Source of the DNA: Pseudomonas vancouverensis
GTDB taxonomy: Bacteria; Pseudomonadota; Gammaproteobacteria; Pseudomonadales; Pseudomonadaceae
Length of the DNA: 64,000 nt
Direction: 5' to 3'
NCBI RefSeq assembly: GCF_004348895.1
Contig: NZ_RRZK01000032.1
Span: 124,001 to 188,000 of the forward strand
The translations under genes were made by a program, and so were the position numbers. The notes below the pieces were generated by a model, which was not told the DNA's origin, ran no database searches, and saw nothing but the letters and a program-made list of their open reading frames with translations. The first letter of the stretch is position 1, and every line of letters begins with the position of its first letter. This document shows, piece after piece, positions 6,546 through 15,538 of this stretch.

Positions 6546-9068
6546 ATGTTCCCGATGACCCCCATCGCGGCTGCGCTTGCGCTGTTGTTTTGTGCCAGTG
6601 CGGCGGCAGCTCCTGTTTCCGTCGGTACGACACCGCGAAGTCTATTGGCTCAGGCCAAAGGCCTGCCGGCGGATTTCGAGGAGCACTTTTTCGACGTGCC
6701 CCTGGCGGTTCGGGTTGAACTCGATCATCAGCCTCTGGGGGAGGCCATGGTGGTGCTCTCGCGGGATGATCGCGTCACCTTGCTCGAATTCACTGACACC
6801 AGTGAAAACCGTTATGGCGCCGCCGAGCGGGAAAAATGGGCCGCTTACCTCAAGCCTGGCGTACCTCTGGGCAATTGCACCGGTCAATGTCCCGATCAAG
6901 TGCTGGCCGTGCACTACAACCTGGAAAGCTCCCTGCTTTCGATCCTCACCGAAAACGCCGAACGCGATGTGCAGGCCAAGCGTTATCACGAGCAGCCCGA
7001 GGGTGGCAGCAGCGGCTTGATGGTCCGTAACCAGCTCAATCTCAATGGCGGTCAGGACCAGGATCTGGGCGGGCGTTTCGGCCTCGAAGCCAGCAGCAGC
7101 CTGGGTAACTGGAGTCAGGCCTTCAACATGCAACTGGCCCGTCTGGGCGGTCCGGATGACAAGCTTTACCACGCAATCCACGAGCTTTACACCCAACGCG
7201 AACTGCAAGGCAGTTTCCTGCGCCTGGGGTATTTCACCCCCTCTTCCGAAGGGCTGACGCGCCAACCGCGTACGTTCGGCAACAGCCCCGATACCGCCGT
7301 CGGCCTCATGTACGGCAGCTCCGACAGCCTGGCGATCAACAGCCCCACGCCGAGCGTCTACCCGATCTATGTCACGGCCAATCGCCAGGGCTCGGTGGAG
7401 ATCTATCGCGATGGCTTGTTGATCAATACCCAATCCGTACCCGCCGGTTTGCAGACCCTCGATACCCGGCCTCTGCCGGGCGGCATCTACGAAGTGGAAG
7501 TGCGCCTGATCGAAGACGGCCAGATCACCTCCACCACCCAGGAGCTGGTGTACAAGCCCAATAACTGGCGCAACCACGACGAACGCTGGCGCTACAACCT
7601 GTTTGCCGGTGAAGAAAGCAAGCTGCTCAGCAACTGGGACCAGCAGTCCAGCGGCAGTCCGACCGCCGGCGCTTCGGTTAACTACCTGATGCACCCGCGG
7701 GTGATTCTCGGCCTGTCGGCGCGGCAGATTCGCGAAAAACTGCAATACGGCACGTCCATCGACTGGACCCTGGCCAATCACATCAGCCTGTACGCCAACG
7801 TCTACCAGACCCAGGACTACGGCACCGGCCTCGACCTGCAAAGCCTCTACAACTATGGTGCCGGCAGCCTGGTGCTCAGCCATAGCCGCAGCTGGCTCGA
7901 CACCACCAACACCTACGACACCCTGCCGGACGGTACTCGGGTGCGGCAACGCAATGTGTTTATCGGCGAGGCCAGCAACTCGTCGCTGGCAATCAATCAT
8001 CGGCTGAGCAGTAAAAGTTCGATCAATGCCCGGGTGTCCCACAGTGAGGGTAACGTCGAAGGCATGGGAGCGGACCTGGGCTGGAGTCAGCGCACCGTGC
8101 TGTTTGGCAGTGATGCCAACTGGCGCCTGTCGCTGTTCGATCGCCCCGGCAGTTTCAGCAGCGGCGATGCGCGCAATCGCGGTGTCGATCTGAGCATGAA
8201 CATCGCGATAGGCGCGCCCGGCCAGCAGATCAGCGGCAGCATCGGCTCGCGTACCGACCGTGATGGCGGCCGCGACAACAATGCCTCGCTCGGCTGGCGC
8301 CGGGACTTCAAGGACCACGTGCTGCAAAACGTCTCGGTAACGGCGCTGACTGACACTTATGGCGTCGGTTTGTCGAGCCTGGCCAACTTCGGCACCGATG
8401 CCATCAACGGCGATGGCTTCGTTCAGCGTTCGTCCTACAACGGCAACTACACCGGTGGCCTGAACCTGGACAGCACCCTGGTCGTCGGCGGCGAGAAAAT
8501 GCTGTTGACCAGCCAACACGAGATGCGCGGCGCCGGGCTGATTGTCGACGTCGAGTCGGACATCGATGGCATCGCCCTGCGCGCCGACGACTACAGCGGC
8601 GGCAGCGCGGCATTGAAACCGGGGCGCAACTTCATCCCGATCACGGCGTACCAGAACAGTTCGGTGAGCTTCGACTTCGAGGGCAACCATGTTCCTGCGG
8701 CGACCATCGAACCGGCGCGCTCGCGCTATCACCTGAACAAGGGGGGAGTGGAGTACCGCAAGGTGCGGGTAATGAAAACCCTCACCGTGCTTGGGCGCCT
8801 GATCGATCCGCAAGGACGACCGCTCAAAGGCCACCACGTGATCAATCACGCCAGCCGTGGCGTGACCGAAGTCGATGGCTTCTTCTCGATGGAAATGAAT
8901 GCCGGCTCCCCGACCCTGGAAGTGCGCCAGGGCAACCAGTTGCTGTGCCAGTTCCGCCTCGATGCCAGTCGTCACCGTAGCGAAAACAATGTGTTGATGA
9001 TCGGTGATCTGCGGTGCACGCCGGACACCTTGGCCGACGTCACCTCCACCGAACAGAAGGCGGGTTGA
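6546..9068 (+). CDS. CS1-type outer membrane usher (CooC/TcfC-like)
   Basis: About 840 residues, the normal usher length. It forms the outer-membrane pore that accepts chaperone-subunit complexes and polymerises the pilus. Signal peptide near residues 1-21 (IAAALALLFCASAAAAP), an N-terminal periplasmic domain, then a long barrel rich in aromatic/Gly strands. The plug-like part includes VEIYRDGLLINTQSVPAGLQTLD and LPGGIYEVEVRLIEDG (about 295-330). The C-terminal domain has VLGRLIDPQGRPLKGHHVIN and GFFSMEMNAG, ushers' carboxypeptidase-regulatory-like fold. I chose the ATG at 6546 over the GTG at 6540 because AGAG at 6533-6536 is correctly spaced only for the ATG. The tip gene follows after 4 nt. 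Confidence 0.92.
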   Translation: MFPMTPIAAALALLFCASAAAAPVSVGTTPRSLLAQAKGLPADFEEHFFDVPLAVRVELDHQPLGEAMVVLSRDDRVTLLEFTDTSENRYGAAEREKWAAYLKPGVPLGNCTGQCPDQVLAVHYNLESSLLSILTENAERDVQAKRYHEQPEGGSSGLMVRNQLNLNGGQDQDLGGRFGLEASSSLGNWSQAFNMQLARLGGPDDKLYHAIHELYTQRELQGSFLRLGYFTPSSEGLTRQPRTFGNSPDTAVGLMYGSSDSLAINSPTPSVYPIYVTANRQGSVEIYRDGLLINTQSVPAGLQTLDTRPLPGGIYEVEVRLIEDGQITSTTQELVYKPNNWRNHDERWRYNLFAGEESKLLSNWDQQSSGSPTAGASVNYLMHPRVILGLSARQIREKLQYGTSIDWTLANHISLYANVYQTQDYGTGLDLQSLYNYGAGSLVLSHSRSWLDTTNTYDTLPDGTRVRQRNVFIGEASNSSLAINHRLSSKSSINARVSHSEGNVEGMGADLGWSQRTVLFGSDANWRLSLFDRPGSFSSGDARNRGVDLSMNIAIGAPGQQISGSIGSRTDRDGGRDNNASLGWRRDFKDHVLQNVSVTALTDTYGVGLSSLANFGTDAINGDGFVQRSSYNGNYTGGLNLDSTLVVGGEKMLLTSQHEMRGAGLIVDVESDIDGIALRADDYSGGSAALKPGRNFIPITAYQNSSVSFDFEGNHVPAATIEPARSRYHLNKGGVEYRKVRVMKTLTVLGRLIDPQGRPLKGHHVINHASRGVTEVDGFFSMEMNAGSPTLEVRQGNQLLCQFRLDASRHRSENNVLMIGDLRCTPDTLADVTSTEQKAG

Positions 9069-9072
9069 AAAC

Positions 9073-10290
9073 ATGAAAAAATCTATGGGCTGGCTGGGGG
9101 TGTTGGCGGCGTTGAGCGTGTCTTCGGCCGTGGCGGAAACTCAGGAAATCAGGGCGCTGTTCCAGCCGGATCCTTCGCAGCCGAACAAGAATGTGTTCGT
9201 CAATCAGACGCCTAACAGTGGTTATTGCGCCAGTTTTCCCACTCAATGTGCTTCATTCAACATGTTCAGCATCCAGGTGCCGATCCGCTTCAACGGTGCC
9301 CGCAGTTTTGTCCCTGGCGATGCGATTCCGATAAAAGTACCGGCCAACTGGCGACAACTGACAGTGACCAATCGGGAAACTCAGGAAACCGAAACCCTCG
9401 AAGTGCGTATCACCGGAATCGGGTCCCAATACGAACTGAGTGAAACAGCCCAAAAGTTGACCGGTGCAGCAAGCGCACTCGAAGGGCATCAAAAACTCTG
9501 GACCACCAACAGTTGGGTCTATGCGCCTGCGCCCTGTCTGTACAGCGGGGTCGGGGCCTATTCCGAGTCTAATTACCGCTTTTTCTGGAGGACGCCGGTA
9601 GAAGACGCATGTACCAAAGTAGCGGCATTCAACATTCCGTCCATACGCCTCAATACGCTGGATTTCGCTTATGAACTGCGCACACCCAATCCTTTGGGCA
9701 TGTCCTCCGGGCTGTACACGGGATCGTTGCACTACTCCGTCGGCACGGGAATGGACTTTGACACGGGACCTATGTTTTACGCCGACGACCCGCACCTGAA
9801 CCTGAACTTCGTGCTCGACGTGCAGCACACCCTCAAAGTCGATCTGCCACCGGGCGGTAACAAGGTCTCCCTGGAACCGGCAGGCGGCTGGCAGCAGTGG
9901 ATAGATGGCGGGCGCAAACCCACCAGCATCTACCGCGACCAGCTTTTCTATATCTCGGCTTCTTCGCGCTTCAAGGTGATGATGCAGTGCCGGGATTCGT
10001 TGGGGGGGGACCGCTGCAGAATGTTCGGCGCCGGAGGCAATGTCACGGACGTGCGGACGCGGCTGACCTTGCCCGCCGGATTGACTCAAAACGGTGGCGG
10101 GCCCGTCCATCAAATGCTGTTGTTGCACAACTCCTGGGCCGGGCCATTCCAGCCAGGCCAGTATCTCGAGCGCAAGGAAGGCATGTTGCGTTTCGAGATC
10201 CCCAGCGACGCCATCAACAGCCTGCTCAGGCCCGGCGTCAGCGGCACCATGTCCACCCAGATCACCATCATCTGGGACTCGGAAGTATGA
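9073..10290 (+). CDS. CS1-type minor fimbrial subunit / tip adhesin (CooD-like)
   Basis: A 405-residue secreted protein with signal peptide MKKSMGWLGVLAALSVSSAVA. Its size and position after the usher match the CS1 tip subunit CooD and relatives, which start pilus assembly and bind host or surface ligands. Cysteine pairs (YCASFPTQC; APCLYS...EDACTK; CRDSLGGDRC) fit disulfide-stapled adhesin loops, unlike the cysteine-free pilin. The C-terminal segment (FEIPSDAINSLL...ITIIWDSEV) would be the donor-accepting pilin-like domain. Binding specificity is not predictable. Confidence 0.83.
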   Translation: MKKSMGWLGVLAALSVSSAVAETQEIRALFQPDPSQPNKNVFVNQTPNSGYCASFPTQCASFNMFSIQVPIRFNGARSFVPGDAIPIKVPANWRQLTVTNRETQETETLEVRITGIGSQYELSETAQKLTGAASALEGHQKLWTTNSWVYAPAPCLYSGVGAYSESNYRFFWRTPVEDACTKVAAFNIPSIRLNTLDFAYELRTPNPLGMSSGLYTGSLHYSVGTGMDFDTGPMFYADDPHLNLNFVLDVQHTLKVDLPPGGNKVSLEPAGGWQQWIDGGRKPTSIYRDQLFYISASSRFKVMMQCRDSLGGDRCRMFGAGGNVTDVRTRLTLPAGLTQNGGGPVHQMLLLHNSWAGPFQPGQYLERKEGMLRFEIPSDAINSLLRPGVSGTMSTQITIIWDSEV

Positions 10291-10334
10291 GCGCCCGGGG
10301 CTTGCCACCTACATTTTTCAAGGGATCGAAGAAC

Positions 10335-11078
10335 ATGAAGCGTGCGTGTTTTCTGGGAGCGCTCAGCCTGTTTTGCCTGTCGGCGCAGGCCGGGCCGCAA
10401 ATCAATGTCGGCACGGTGTACGACTACCTGGATGGGGATAAAAGCACCTATCTCAAACGGGTGTTCAACAGCGGCGACAGCACCGCGTTCGTCAAGATCA
10501 ACGTGCTGGAAATCGTCTATGGCGCCGACGGCACGCCCCAGGAAATCCCGGTCGAGACCTCCGCAGACGGTGCATCGCGCAATGGCGCGATGGCCAGCCC
10601 GGCACGGTTGATCGTGCCGGCCAAGGGCATGCAGGGCACGCGGCTGTTGTACATGGGTGAACGTGACCGCGAGCGTTATTTCCGCGTGCGATTCCTGCCG
10701 GTGGTGCCGGAAAAGGAAGATGAATTCGCAGTCACCGGCGACGAGCGCGAGGAGTACAAACAGAACCTGTCGGCGGGGGTCAACGTGATGACCGGGTTTG
10801 GCACGATCTTTTTTGTTCGGCCCAAAGACGCCCGCTTCGATTCTGTCGTCAACGAAACCGACAGCCGTTACGAGCTGCGCAATAGCGGCAATACGGTGAT
10901 CGTCGTCGACGAGTTCAAGAGCTGCTCGTTGAAGGAGGAAACCGACTGCGGGGCAACGACCAAACACCATGTGATGGCCGGCAAGAGCTTTGCTTTCGAC
11001 AAGGAAAAGGGGCGCGAGTATCGCTTCGTTCTGGTCGAGGGCAGCAGCAAGAAACACATCAACGTGGTGAGCCGATGA
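10335..11078 (+). CDS. CS1-type periplasmic pilus chaperone (CooB-like)
   Basis: A 247-residue secreted chaperone with signal peptide MKRACFLGALSLFCLSAQA. It has the two-domain beta-sandwich pattern of alternate-pathway chaperones: INVGTVYDYLDGDKSTYLKRVFNSG at the start, LIVPAKGMQGTRLLYMG and RYFRVRFLPVVPEKEDEF mid-protein (the strand that donates to subunits), and a C-terminal domain with paired cysteines (SCSLKEETDCG). In CS1 and Burkholderia cable pili this gene comes first. Here it follows the tip gene. The start ATG at 10335 is preceded by AGGGA. Confidence 0.87.
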   Translation: MKRACFLGALSLFCLSAQAGPQINVGTVYDYLDGDKSTYLKRVFNSGDSTAFVKINVLEIVYGADGTPQEIPVETSADGASRNGAMASPARLIVPAKGMQGTRLLYMGERDRERYFRVRFLPVVPEKEDEFAVTGDEREEYKQNLSAGVNVMTGFGTIFFVRPKDARFDSVVNETDSRYELRNSGNTVIVVDEFKSCSLKEETDCGATTKHHVMAGKSFAFDKEKGREYRFVLVEGSSKKHINVVSR

Positions 11079-11112
11079 GGGCTGTTTTCGAGGGACATGA
11101 CAGGTGACCAGC

Positions 11113-11613
11113 ATGATCAAGCAAAGCGCTGTTGTCGCAGCAACGGCAATCACTGCGCTGATGAGTACCCTGGCGGGCGCTGCGCGCGAAGAACAGGTTT
11201 TCGAAGTGTCGCTGACCATCCCCACCCGGGCCTTTTATATCCTGCCGGCGGAGCCAGGCTGGATTCACCAGGCACAGAGACTCAATTGGGACTACCCGAC
11301 TTCGAACCTCAGCAGCGTGCGCAAGTATTTCGATGTGCGGCATGACACCAGCGCGATCGAAGCGCGTCTGGACAGTGCGGCCTATTTGTCCAATGGCAAG
11401 CCGGGGGAGGAAATTGCCCTACGGGTGAGTTTCAACCACGTGGTGCTGAGCCCCGACATCCGCCCACGGCTAGTGGTGTCCGCAGCCGATGCGGCAGTGG
11501 GGACGCGGGTGCTACTGGACATCGAACCGCAGAAACCGGTGGGCGGTTACCGGCCGGGGGATTACAGCGGCAATGTACTGCTGCTGTTCAATGCCAGAGC
11601 GCCGGGGGAGTAG
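11113..11613 (+). CDS. CS1-type fimbrial subunit (pilin 2)
   Basis: A second CS1-type subunit, about 166 residues, with signal peptide MIKQSAVVAATAITALMSTLAGA. Shared layout with pilin 1: FEVSLTIPTRAFYILP at the mature start and YRPGDYSGNVLLLFNARAPG at the end (compare FQPGDYTGVVAMTFDA). The middle is clearly diverged, so this is an old paralogue rather than a recent copy. An in-frame GTG at 11104 is an alternative start with GAGGGA upstream. It closes the operon; a REP element follows. It could be a second shaft subunit, an anchor, or a minor variant pilin. Confidence 0.82.
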   Translation: MIKQSAVVAATAITALMSTLAGAAREEQVFEVSLTIPTRAFYILPAEPGWIHQAQRLNWDYPTSNLSSVRKYFDVRHDTSAIEARLDSAAYLSNGKPGEEIALRVSFNHVVLSPDIRPRLVVSAADAAVGTRVLLDIEPQKPVGGYRPGDYSGNVLLLFNARAPGE

Positions 11614-11642
11614 ATCCCCATCCGCGATGCCACGCGAATCCC

Positions 11643-11682
11643 TGTGGGAGCGAGCTTGTCTCCGGACGGCGTTCCGACGATG
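11643..11682. repeat. REP-like element, CCGGACGG type (type C)
   Basis: TGTGGGAGCGAGCTTG followed by TCCGGACGGCGTTCCGACGATGG. The left half equals the common REP head, but the expected CTCGCGA tail is replaced by a different conserved block. The same block recurs at 25999-26040 and, inverted, at 59855-59896. It lies between the convergent pilus operon and PBP gene. Confidence 0.7.
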
Positions 11683-11735
11683 GCGGTGTGTCTGGTTGAA
11701 GCGATTACGTCGATGAAAAGCCACCGTGTCGGCTG

Positions 11736-14700
11736 CTATCGCATCGCCGCGACCTGTGGCGCCTGGCACATCGTGTGCGTCCCCGGCTGCAGGAACGGCG
11801 TCAGAATCGGTGCCATGCCCTTGAGCACCTGCACCGGCAGCGCCGAGGTGAAGGTGAAGCTTTCGGCCGAGCGCCCCGGTACGAATGCCGTCAGTGTGCC
11901 GAAGTGGTGGTCGCCGATGTAGAACACGAAGGTGGCCGTGCGGTTGAGGGATTTGGAGCTCAGGATCCGTCCACCGGAACCGATCGCTTCGATGCGGTTA
12001 TCCCCCGTGCCAGTCTTGCCGCCCATCGCCAGTGGGCTGCCATCCGGCAGTTTGAAACTGCCGGCCACCCGCTTCGCCGTACCGGCATCCACCACTTGCG
12101 ACAGGGCTTCACGCATGGCCGTGGCCACTTCGGACGGCATCACCCGTTTGCCGACATCCGGGTCGTTGATCATCTTGGTTTCATACGGTGTGCCGGCGGC
12201 AAAATGCAGGCTGTCGATGCGCAAGGTCGGCATGCGCACACCGTCGTTGAGAATGGTGCCGATCAGCTCGGCCAACGCGGCAGGGCGGTCACCGGAGCTG
12301 CCGATGGCGGTGGCCAGCGAGGGCACCAGGTGGTCAAACGGATAGCCGACTTTCTGCCAGCGTTGGTGAATCTCGAGGAAGGCCTCTATCTCCAGCATGG
12401 TGCGGATGCGACTGTCGCGGGCGCCCTTGTGTTTGCTCTTGAACAGCCAGCTGTAGACCTCCTGGCGCTCGAACTGGCTGGCCTTGACGACGTCGCTCCA
12501 CTTGGCGTCCGGGTGATTGAGCAGATAGCCCATCAGCCACAGGTCCAGCGGGTGAACCTTGGCGATGAAACCCTGGTCCGGCAAATCGTAGGCACCGGGA
12601 CCGTAGGCTTCATACAGACGTATCAGGCGATCATCGGTGAGCTTGTCGTTGCCTTTCGCCAGCTCTTTGTCACTGGGCTTGATGCCTTTGAGGTGCGAGC
12701 GCAAGAAGTTGTTGAAGCTTTCCTGGCTGGCCTGGGGCAGCAGGTAGCGATGCACGGCGGCCAGACGGATCGGTGTCGGGCGCATGCTGTCGAGGAAAGT
12801 GTCGAGGCGGTCCTGGGTGTCCTTGTTGCGGTATTTTTTCCAGAACTTGAGCAGGAACGAGGTGCCTTCGCGGTCGGCGAAATCGGCCAGGTATTCCTGA
12901 CGCCGCGGGTCACGATCGTCGCCGAGCAGTTCGGCACTGTTGTTCGGCCCGGAATAGGTGGTGTAGCGCACCAGATCACGCATCAGGCGAATGAACGGCA
13001 GGTTGATCGACTCACGAAGGGCATCGCGCAGGGTGGGGATGCGGCCGTTGTCTTCCTTGCGGAAGTTGTGGAACACGTGCAGGCCGCCACCGGTGAAAAA
13101 CGCCTCGCCGGGGCTGGCGGAGTATTTGCGATCCAGGGCCGCACCAAGCATTTTCTGCAGGTCGTGGTCCTTGTTTTCGATCAGGTAATCGACCACCCAG
13201 CGGCTCAGGCGATCCTGCTCCGGTACCTGGACTTTCTTCAATTCCGGGACGGTCATCGCGCCGTACTTGTCATGCAGCTCGGCGATGATTTGCAGGTACG
13301 TGGTCAGCACGCGCATTTTTGCGGTGGAACCCAGTTCCAGTTTGCTGCCTTCGTTGATGTCGAACGGCTGGTCGGTGCTATCGGTCTGCACCCGCACTCG
13401 CGAGCCGTCGGCGGTGAGTTCGAACAGGGTGAAGCTGTAGCGCACTTGCGTGGTACTGGTGGGCGTCAGCAGGCGCTCGCCGATCAGCCCCAGTTTCGAG
13501 GCGACGGCCGGGTCGGCCAATTCCTTGAGGTAGGTGGTGGCCTGGGTTTGCAGGTCGCCCTGCAAGGTGCTGGTGGCCGACAGGTCGAGCCGGTCGAGAT
13601 CGTACAACGGCCGATTGAGCATGCCAGCCAGACGACTGCGGGCGACACTGATGCCCTTGTTGGTTTCAATCGGCTGGATGGTCGGTGCCGTGGCCCAGTC
13701 GCGGTAGGTCACTTTGCTCGCCAACGCGGCAGCGGCAAAGGCCGGGTCGATTACGTTGTTCTGCGCGAGCAGGCGAATGTGGCTGTCGGTCAGGTCGGCC
13801 AGTTCATCGCGGCCCTTGGTCAGGTAGTGGGAAGGGCGGCGCTGGGCGATCATCAACGAAAGCATTTCACGTAGGGCCAGGCCCTTGTCGGCCATGGTCT
13901 TTGCATCCGTCGCCGGGCTGTTCAAGGCCTCGTTGGCCTGGTTGAAATCCGACCCGTACCACACACGCAAACCCTCGGCCATGCCATGCACCTCGCCATG
14001 ACCGGGCACGGCCGACAGCGGCACGCTGTTGAGGTAGTCGCGAATGATGTTCTGCCGGGCTTCAAGGGTTTGCGGCCCGGCCTGATAGGCACGCACGGTG
14101 GCGGAAATCATCTGGCGAATCTTCTCGGCGCCGTTGACCGTCAGGCCATCGGGCGAGTGGCGGTATTTTTCCAGCTGCGTGGCCAGGGTACTGCCACCCG
14201 CCGACTGACCCGGCACGTGGAGCATCTTGGCCACCTGCGACCAGGCGGCCATGCCGAATCGCGGCCAGTCCACCGCCGGGTTGGCCAGGGGTTGCTTGGG
14301 GTCGAGCAGGAAGCGGTTCTCGATGAACAACAAGCTGTTGACCACCACGGGCGGAATCGAGGCAAAGCTTGAGTAAAGCTGTTGCGGGTAGTTGTACTGG
14401 TACAACGGGTTCGCCCGGCAGTCGGTGATCGACAGGCCAGCCTGGATTTTTTCCGCGTAGGGCACGAACAGGCCTTTGTCGCTGTACTTGATCAGTGCCG
14501 GGGAAAACCGGGTTTGCGCTTCGACGACGAAATCGCGCTTGAGCAGGCGCGGCAGAAACTCGTCTAGCGAGCTATAGCCCAGGCGTCGATCGAAAGGCCC
14601 ATCGCCCGGATAACGAATGGCATCACTGGGTCCGGGTTTGAGTTCATAGCTCAAGGACGCGGCATATTTGCTGATTTCCCGGGCCTGGAACTTCGAGGTG

Positions 14701-14891
14701 CGCATCTCGCGCATGGCCGCGAGCCCGACGCCAATCACAATAATCAGCAACAACAGCCAGAACGCACCCCAACCGTGCCGGGAGCGACGGGGTTTTTCAG
14801 GAGGGACAGGCGCTTCATCCACACGTTCAGTCGGAACCACGGTTTTACTCGAATCGGTTTGCCACAAAGCGCCCATAGTCGATTGATCCAT
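11736..14891 (-). CDS. Bifunctional transglycosylase/transpeptidase (class A PBP-like), enlarged
   Basis: A 1051-residue inner-membrane protein predicted to polymerise and cross-link peptidoglycan. One transmembrane helix at about 41-60. The glycosyltransferase-51 domain shows SLLFIENRFLLD (Glu retained, usual ED..F altered) and GGSTLATQLEKY near 229-240. The transpeptidase motifs are GSTAK (about 521-525), SIN (about 627) and KTGTG (about 958). SIN to KTG is about 330 residues, roughly twice the usual distance, so the domain carries a large insertion. It includes a Lys/Asp-rich stretch around the repeated AVHRYLLPQ...DRLIRLYEAYGPG region. It is longer than PBP1a/1b (about 750-850). The gene stands alone. 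Confidence 0.87.
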   Translation of the reverse strand: MDQSTMGALWQTDSSKTVVPTERVDEAPVPPEKPRRSRHGWGAFWLLLLIIVIGVGLAAMREMRTSKFQAREISKYAASLSYELKPGPSDAIRYPGDGPFDRRLGYSSLDEFLPRLLKRDFVVEAQTRFSPALIKYSDKGLFVPYAEKIQAGLSITDCRANPLYQYNYPQQLYSSFASIPPVVVNSLLFIENRFLLDPKQPLANPAVDWPRFGMAAWSQVAKMLHVPGQSAGGSTLATQLEKYRHSPDGLTVNGAEKIRQMISATVRAYQAGPQTLEARQNIIRDYLNSVPLSAVPGHGEVHGMAEGLRVWYGSDFNQANEALNSPATDAKTMADKGLALREMLSLMIAQRRPSHYLTKGRDELADLTDSHIRLLAQNNVIDPAFAAAALASKVTYRDWATAPTIQPIETNKGISVARSRLAGMLNRPLYDLDRLDLSATSTLQGDLQTQATTYLKELADPAVASKLGLIGERLLTPTSTTQVRYSFTLFELTADGSRVRVQTDSTDQPFDINEGSKLELGSTAKMRVLTTYLQIIAELHDKYGAMTVPELKKVQVPEQDRLSRWVVDYLIENKDHDLQKMLGAALDRKYSASPGEAFFTGGGLHVFHNFRKEDNGRIPTLRDALRESINLPFIRLMRDLVRYTTYSGPNNSAELLGDDRDPRRQEYLADFADREGTSFLLKFWKKYRNKDTQDRLDTFLDSMRPTPIRLAAVHRYLLPQASQESFNNFLRSHLKGIKPSDKELAKGNDKLTDDRLIRLYEAYGPGAYDLPDQGFIAKVHPLDLWLMGYLLNHPDAKWSDVVKASQFERQEVYSWLFKSKHKGARDSRIRTMLEIEAFLEIHQRWQKVGYPFDHLVPSLATAIGSSGDRPAALAELIGTILNDGVRMPTLRIDSLHFAAGTPYETKMINDPDVGKRVMPSEVATAMREALSQVVDAGTAKRVAGSFKLPDGSPLAMGGKTGTGDNRIEAIGSGGRILSSKSLNRTATFVFYIGDHHFGTLTAFVPGRSAESFTFTSALPVQVLKGMAPILTPFLQPGTHTMCQAPQVAAMR

Positions 14892-14982
14892 TCACGCAGA
14901 TTGATCGGACTTGACTGAAGCTTAGACGGTGGTTGGCGGGGGTGAAAAAATTGTGAACATCCAATCATCGATTGCTGCGCCG

Positions 14983-15097
14983 ATCCGTTTGGCTGCGAAT
15001 TGATCGCAAAATCATGTAATCGGTTGAATCAGAACATTCAGGGTTGCAGGATTCAGGGCCGCTCCGCGACCCAACGGGAGCAAGCTCCCTCGCCACA
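14983..15097. repeat. Degenerate REPIN, type B
   Basis: The right half (CCAACGGGAGCAAGC then TCCCTCGCCACAGG) is an intact GAGGGAGCTTGCTCCC-type REP (type B). Its left half is eroded, but the spacer can still be followed against the REPIN at 15376-15507 (GGCTGCGAA...TCGCA..., GGTTGCAGGATTCAGGGCCGC). Confidence 0.65.
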
Positions 15098-15135
15098 GGA
15101 GATTCGGCCTTGGCCGTGAATGACGCTGCACCAGT
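15084..15135 (+). repeat. Direct repeat bracketing the RAYT region, left copy
   Basis: About 52 bp (GCTCCCTCGCCACAGG, then CCTTGGCCGTGAATGACGC, TGCACCA) that recurs in the same orientation at 16339-16391 with only a few mismatches. Only its first 16 bp belong to the REP sequence. The rest is not part of other REPs in the window. Confidence 0.75.
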
Positions 15136-15139
15136 AGCA

Positions 15140-15361
15140 GACTGAGGGGATTTCAGTGGAAGGACAGTTTGTTTGGGACTGAGGGGATTTCAGTGGCAGG
15201 ACAGTTTGTTAGGGACTGAGGGGATTTCAGTGGCAGGGCAGTTTGTTAGGGACTGAGGGGATTTCAGTGGAAGGACAGTTTGTTAGGGACTGAGGGGATT
15301 TCAGTGGCAGGGCAGTTTGTTAGGGACTGAGGGGATTTCAGTGGAAGGACAGTTTGTTATG
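15140..15361 (+). repeat. Six tandem copies of a 37-bp repeat
   Basis: Units begin at 15140, 15177, 15214, 15251, 15288 and 15325, each starting GACTGAGGGGATTTCAGTGG and ending with GACAGTTTGTTAGG or close. Variants GGAAGGACAG, GGCAGGACAG and GGCAGGGCAG are mixed along the array. The seventh unit breaks down at 15362 into GACTAGGAGATTTTTGTGGCG, the flank of the next REPIN. There are no spacers, so this is not CRISPR. No reading frame runs through it convincingly. Confidence 0.95.
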
Positions 15362-15375
15362 GACTAGGAGATTTT

Positions 15376-15507
15376 TGTGGCGAGGGAGCTTGCTCCCGTT
15401 CGGCTGCGAAGCAGTCGCAGATACATGCGACCGGTTCATTCAGATATTCACCGTTGCAGGATTCAGGGCCGCTTCGTGGCCCAACGGGAGCAAGCTCCCT
15501 CGCCACA
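15376..15507. repeat. REPIN (inverted REP pair), type B, left of RAYT
   Basis: TGTGGCGAGGGAGCTTGC at the left and its inverted partner GCAAGCTCCCTCGCCACA at the right flank about 95 bp of spacer that itself contains the inner palindrome GGCTGCGAAGCAGTCGCAG. It lies 31 bp from the stop of the transposase gene. Such doublets are the presumed substrate of RAYTs. Confidence 0.9.
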
Positions 15508-15538
15508 GGGAGCTCATTTCATTGTTTAGTCATGCATT

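Noticed and set aside
6642..9074. Long antisense reading frame (810 codons) opposite the usher
   Set aside because: It mirrors the usher's codon bias, has low-complexity composition and no family features. Similar frames lie opposite the PBP (11775-13874) and across 58305-60725; all are shadows of high-G+C genes.
15140..15361. CRISPR-like array
   Set aside because: The 37-bp units abut directly with no unique spacers, and no cas genes are near. It is a tandem repeat.
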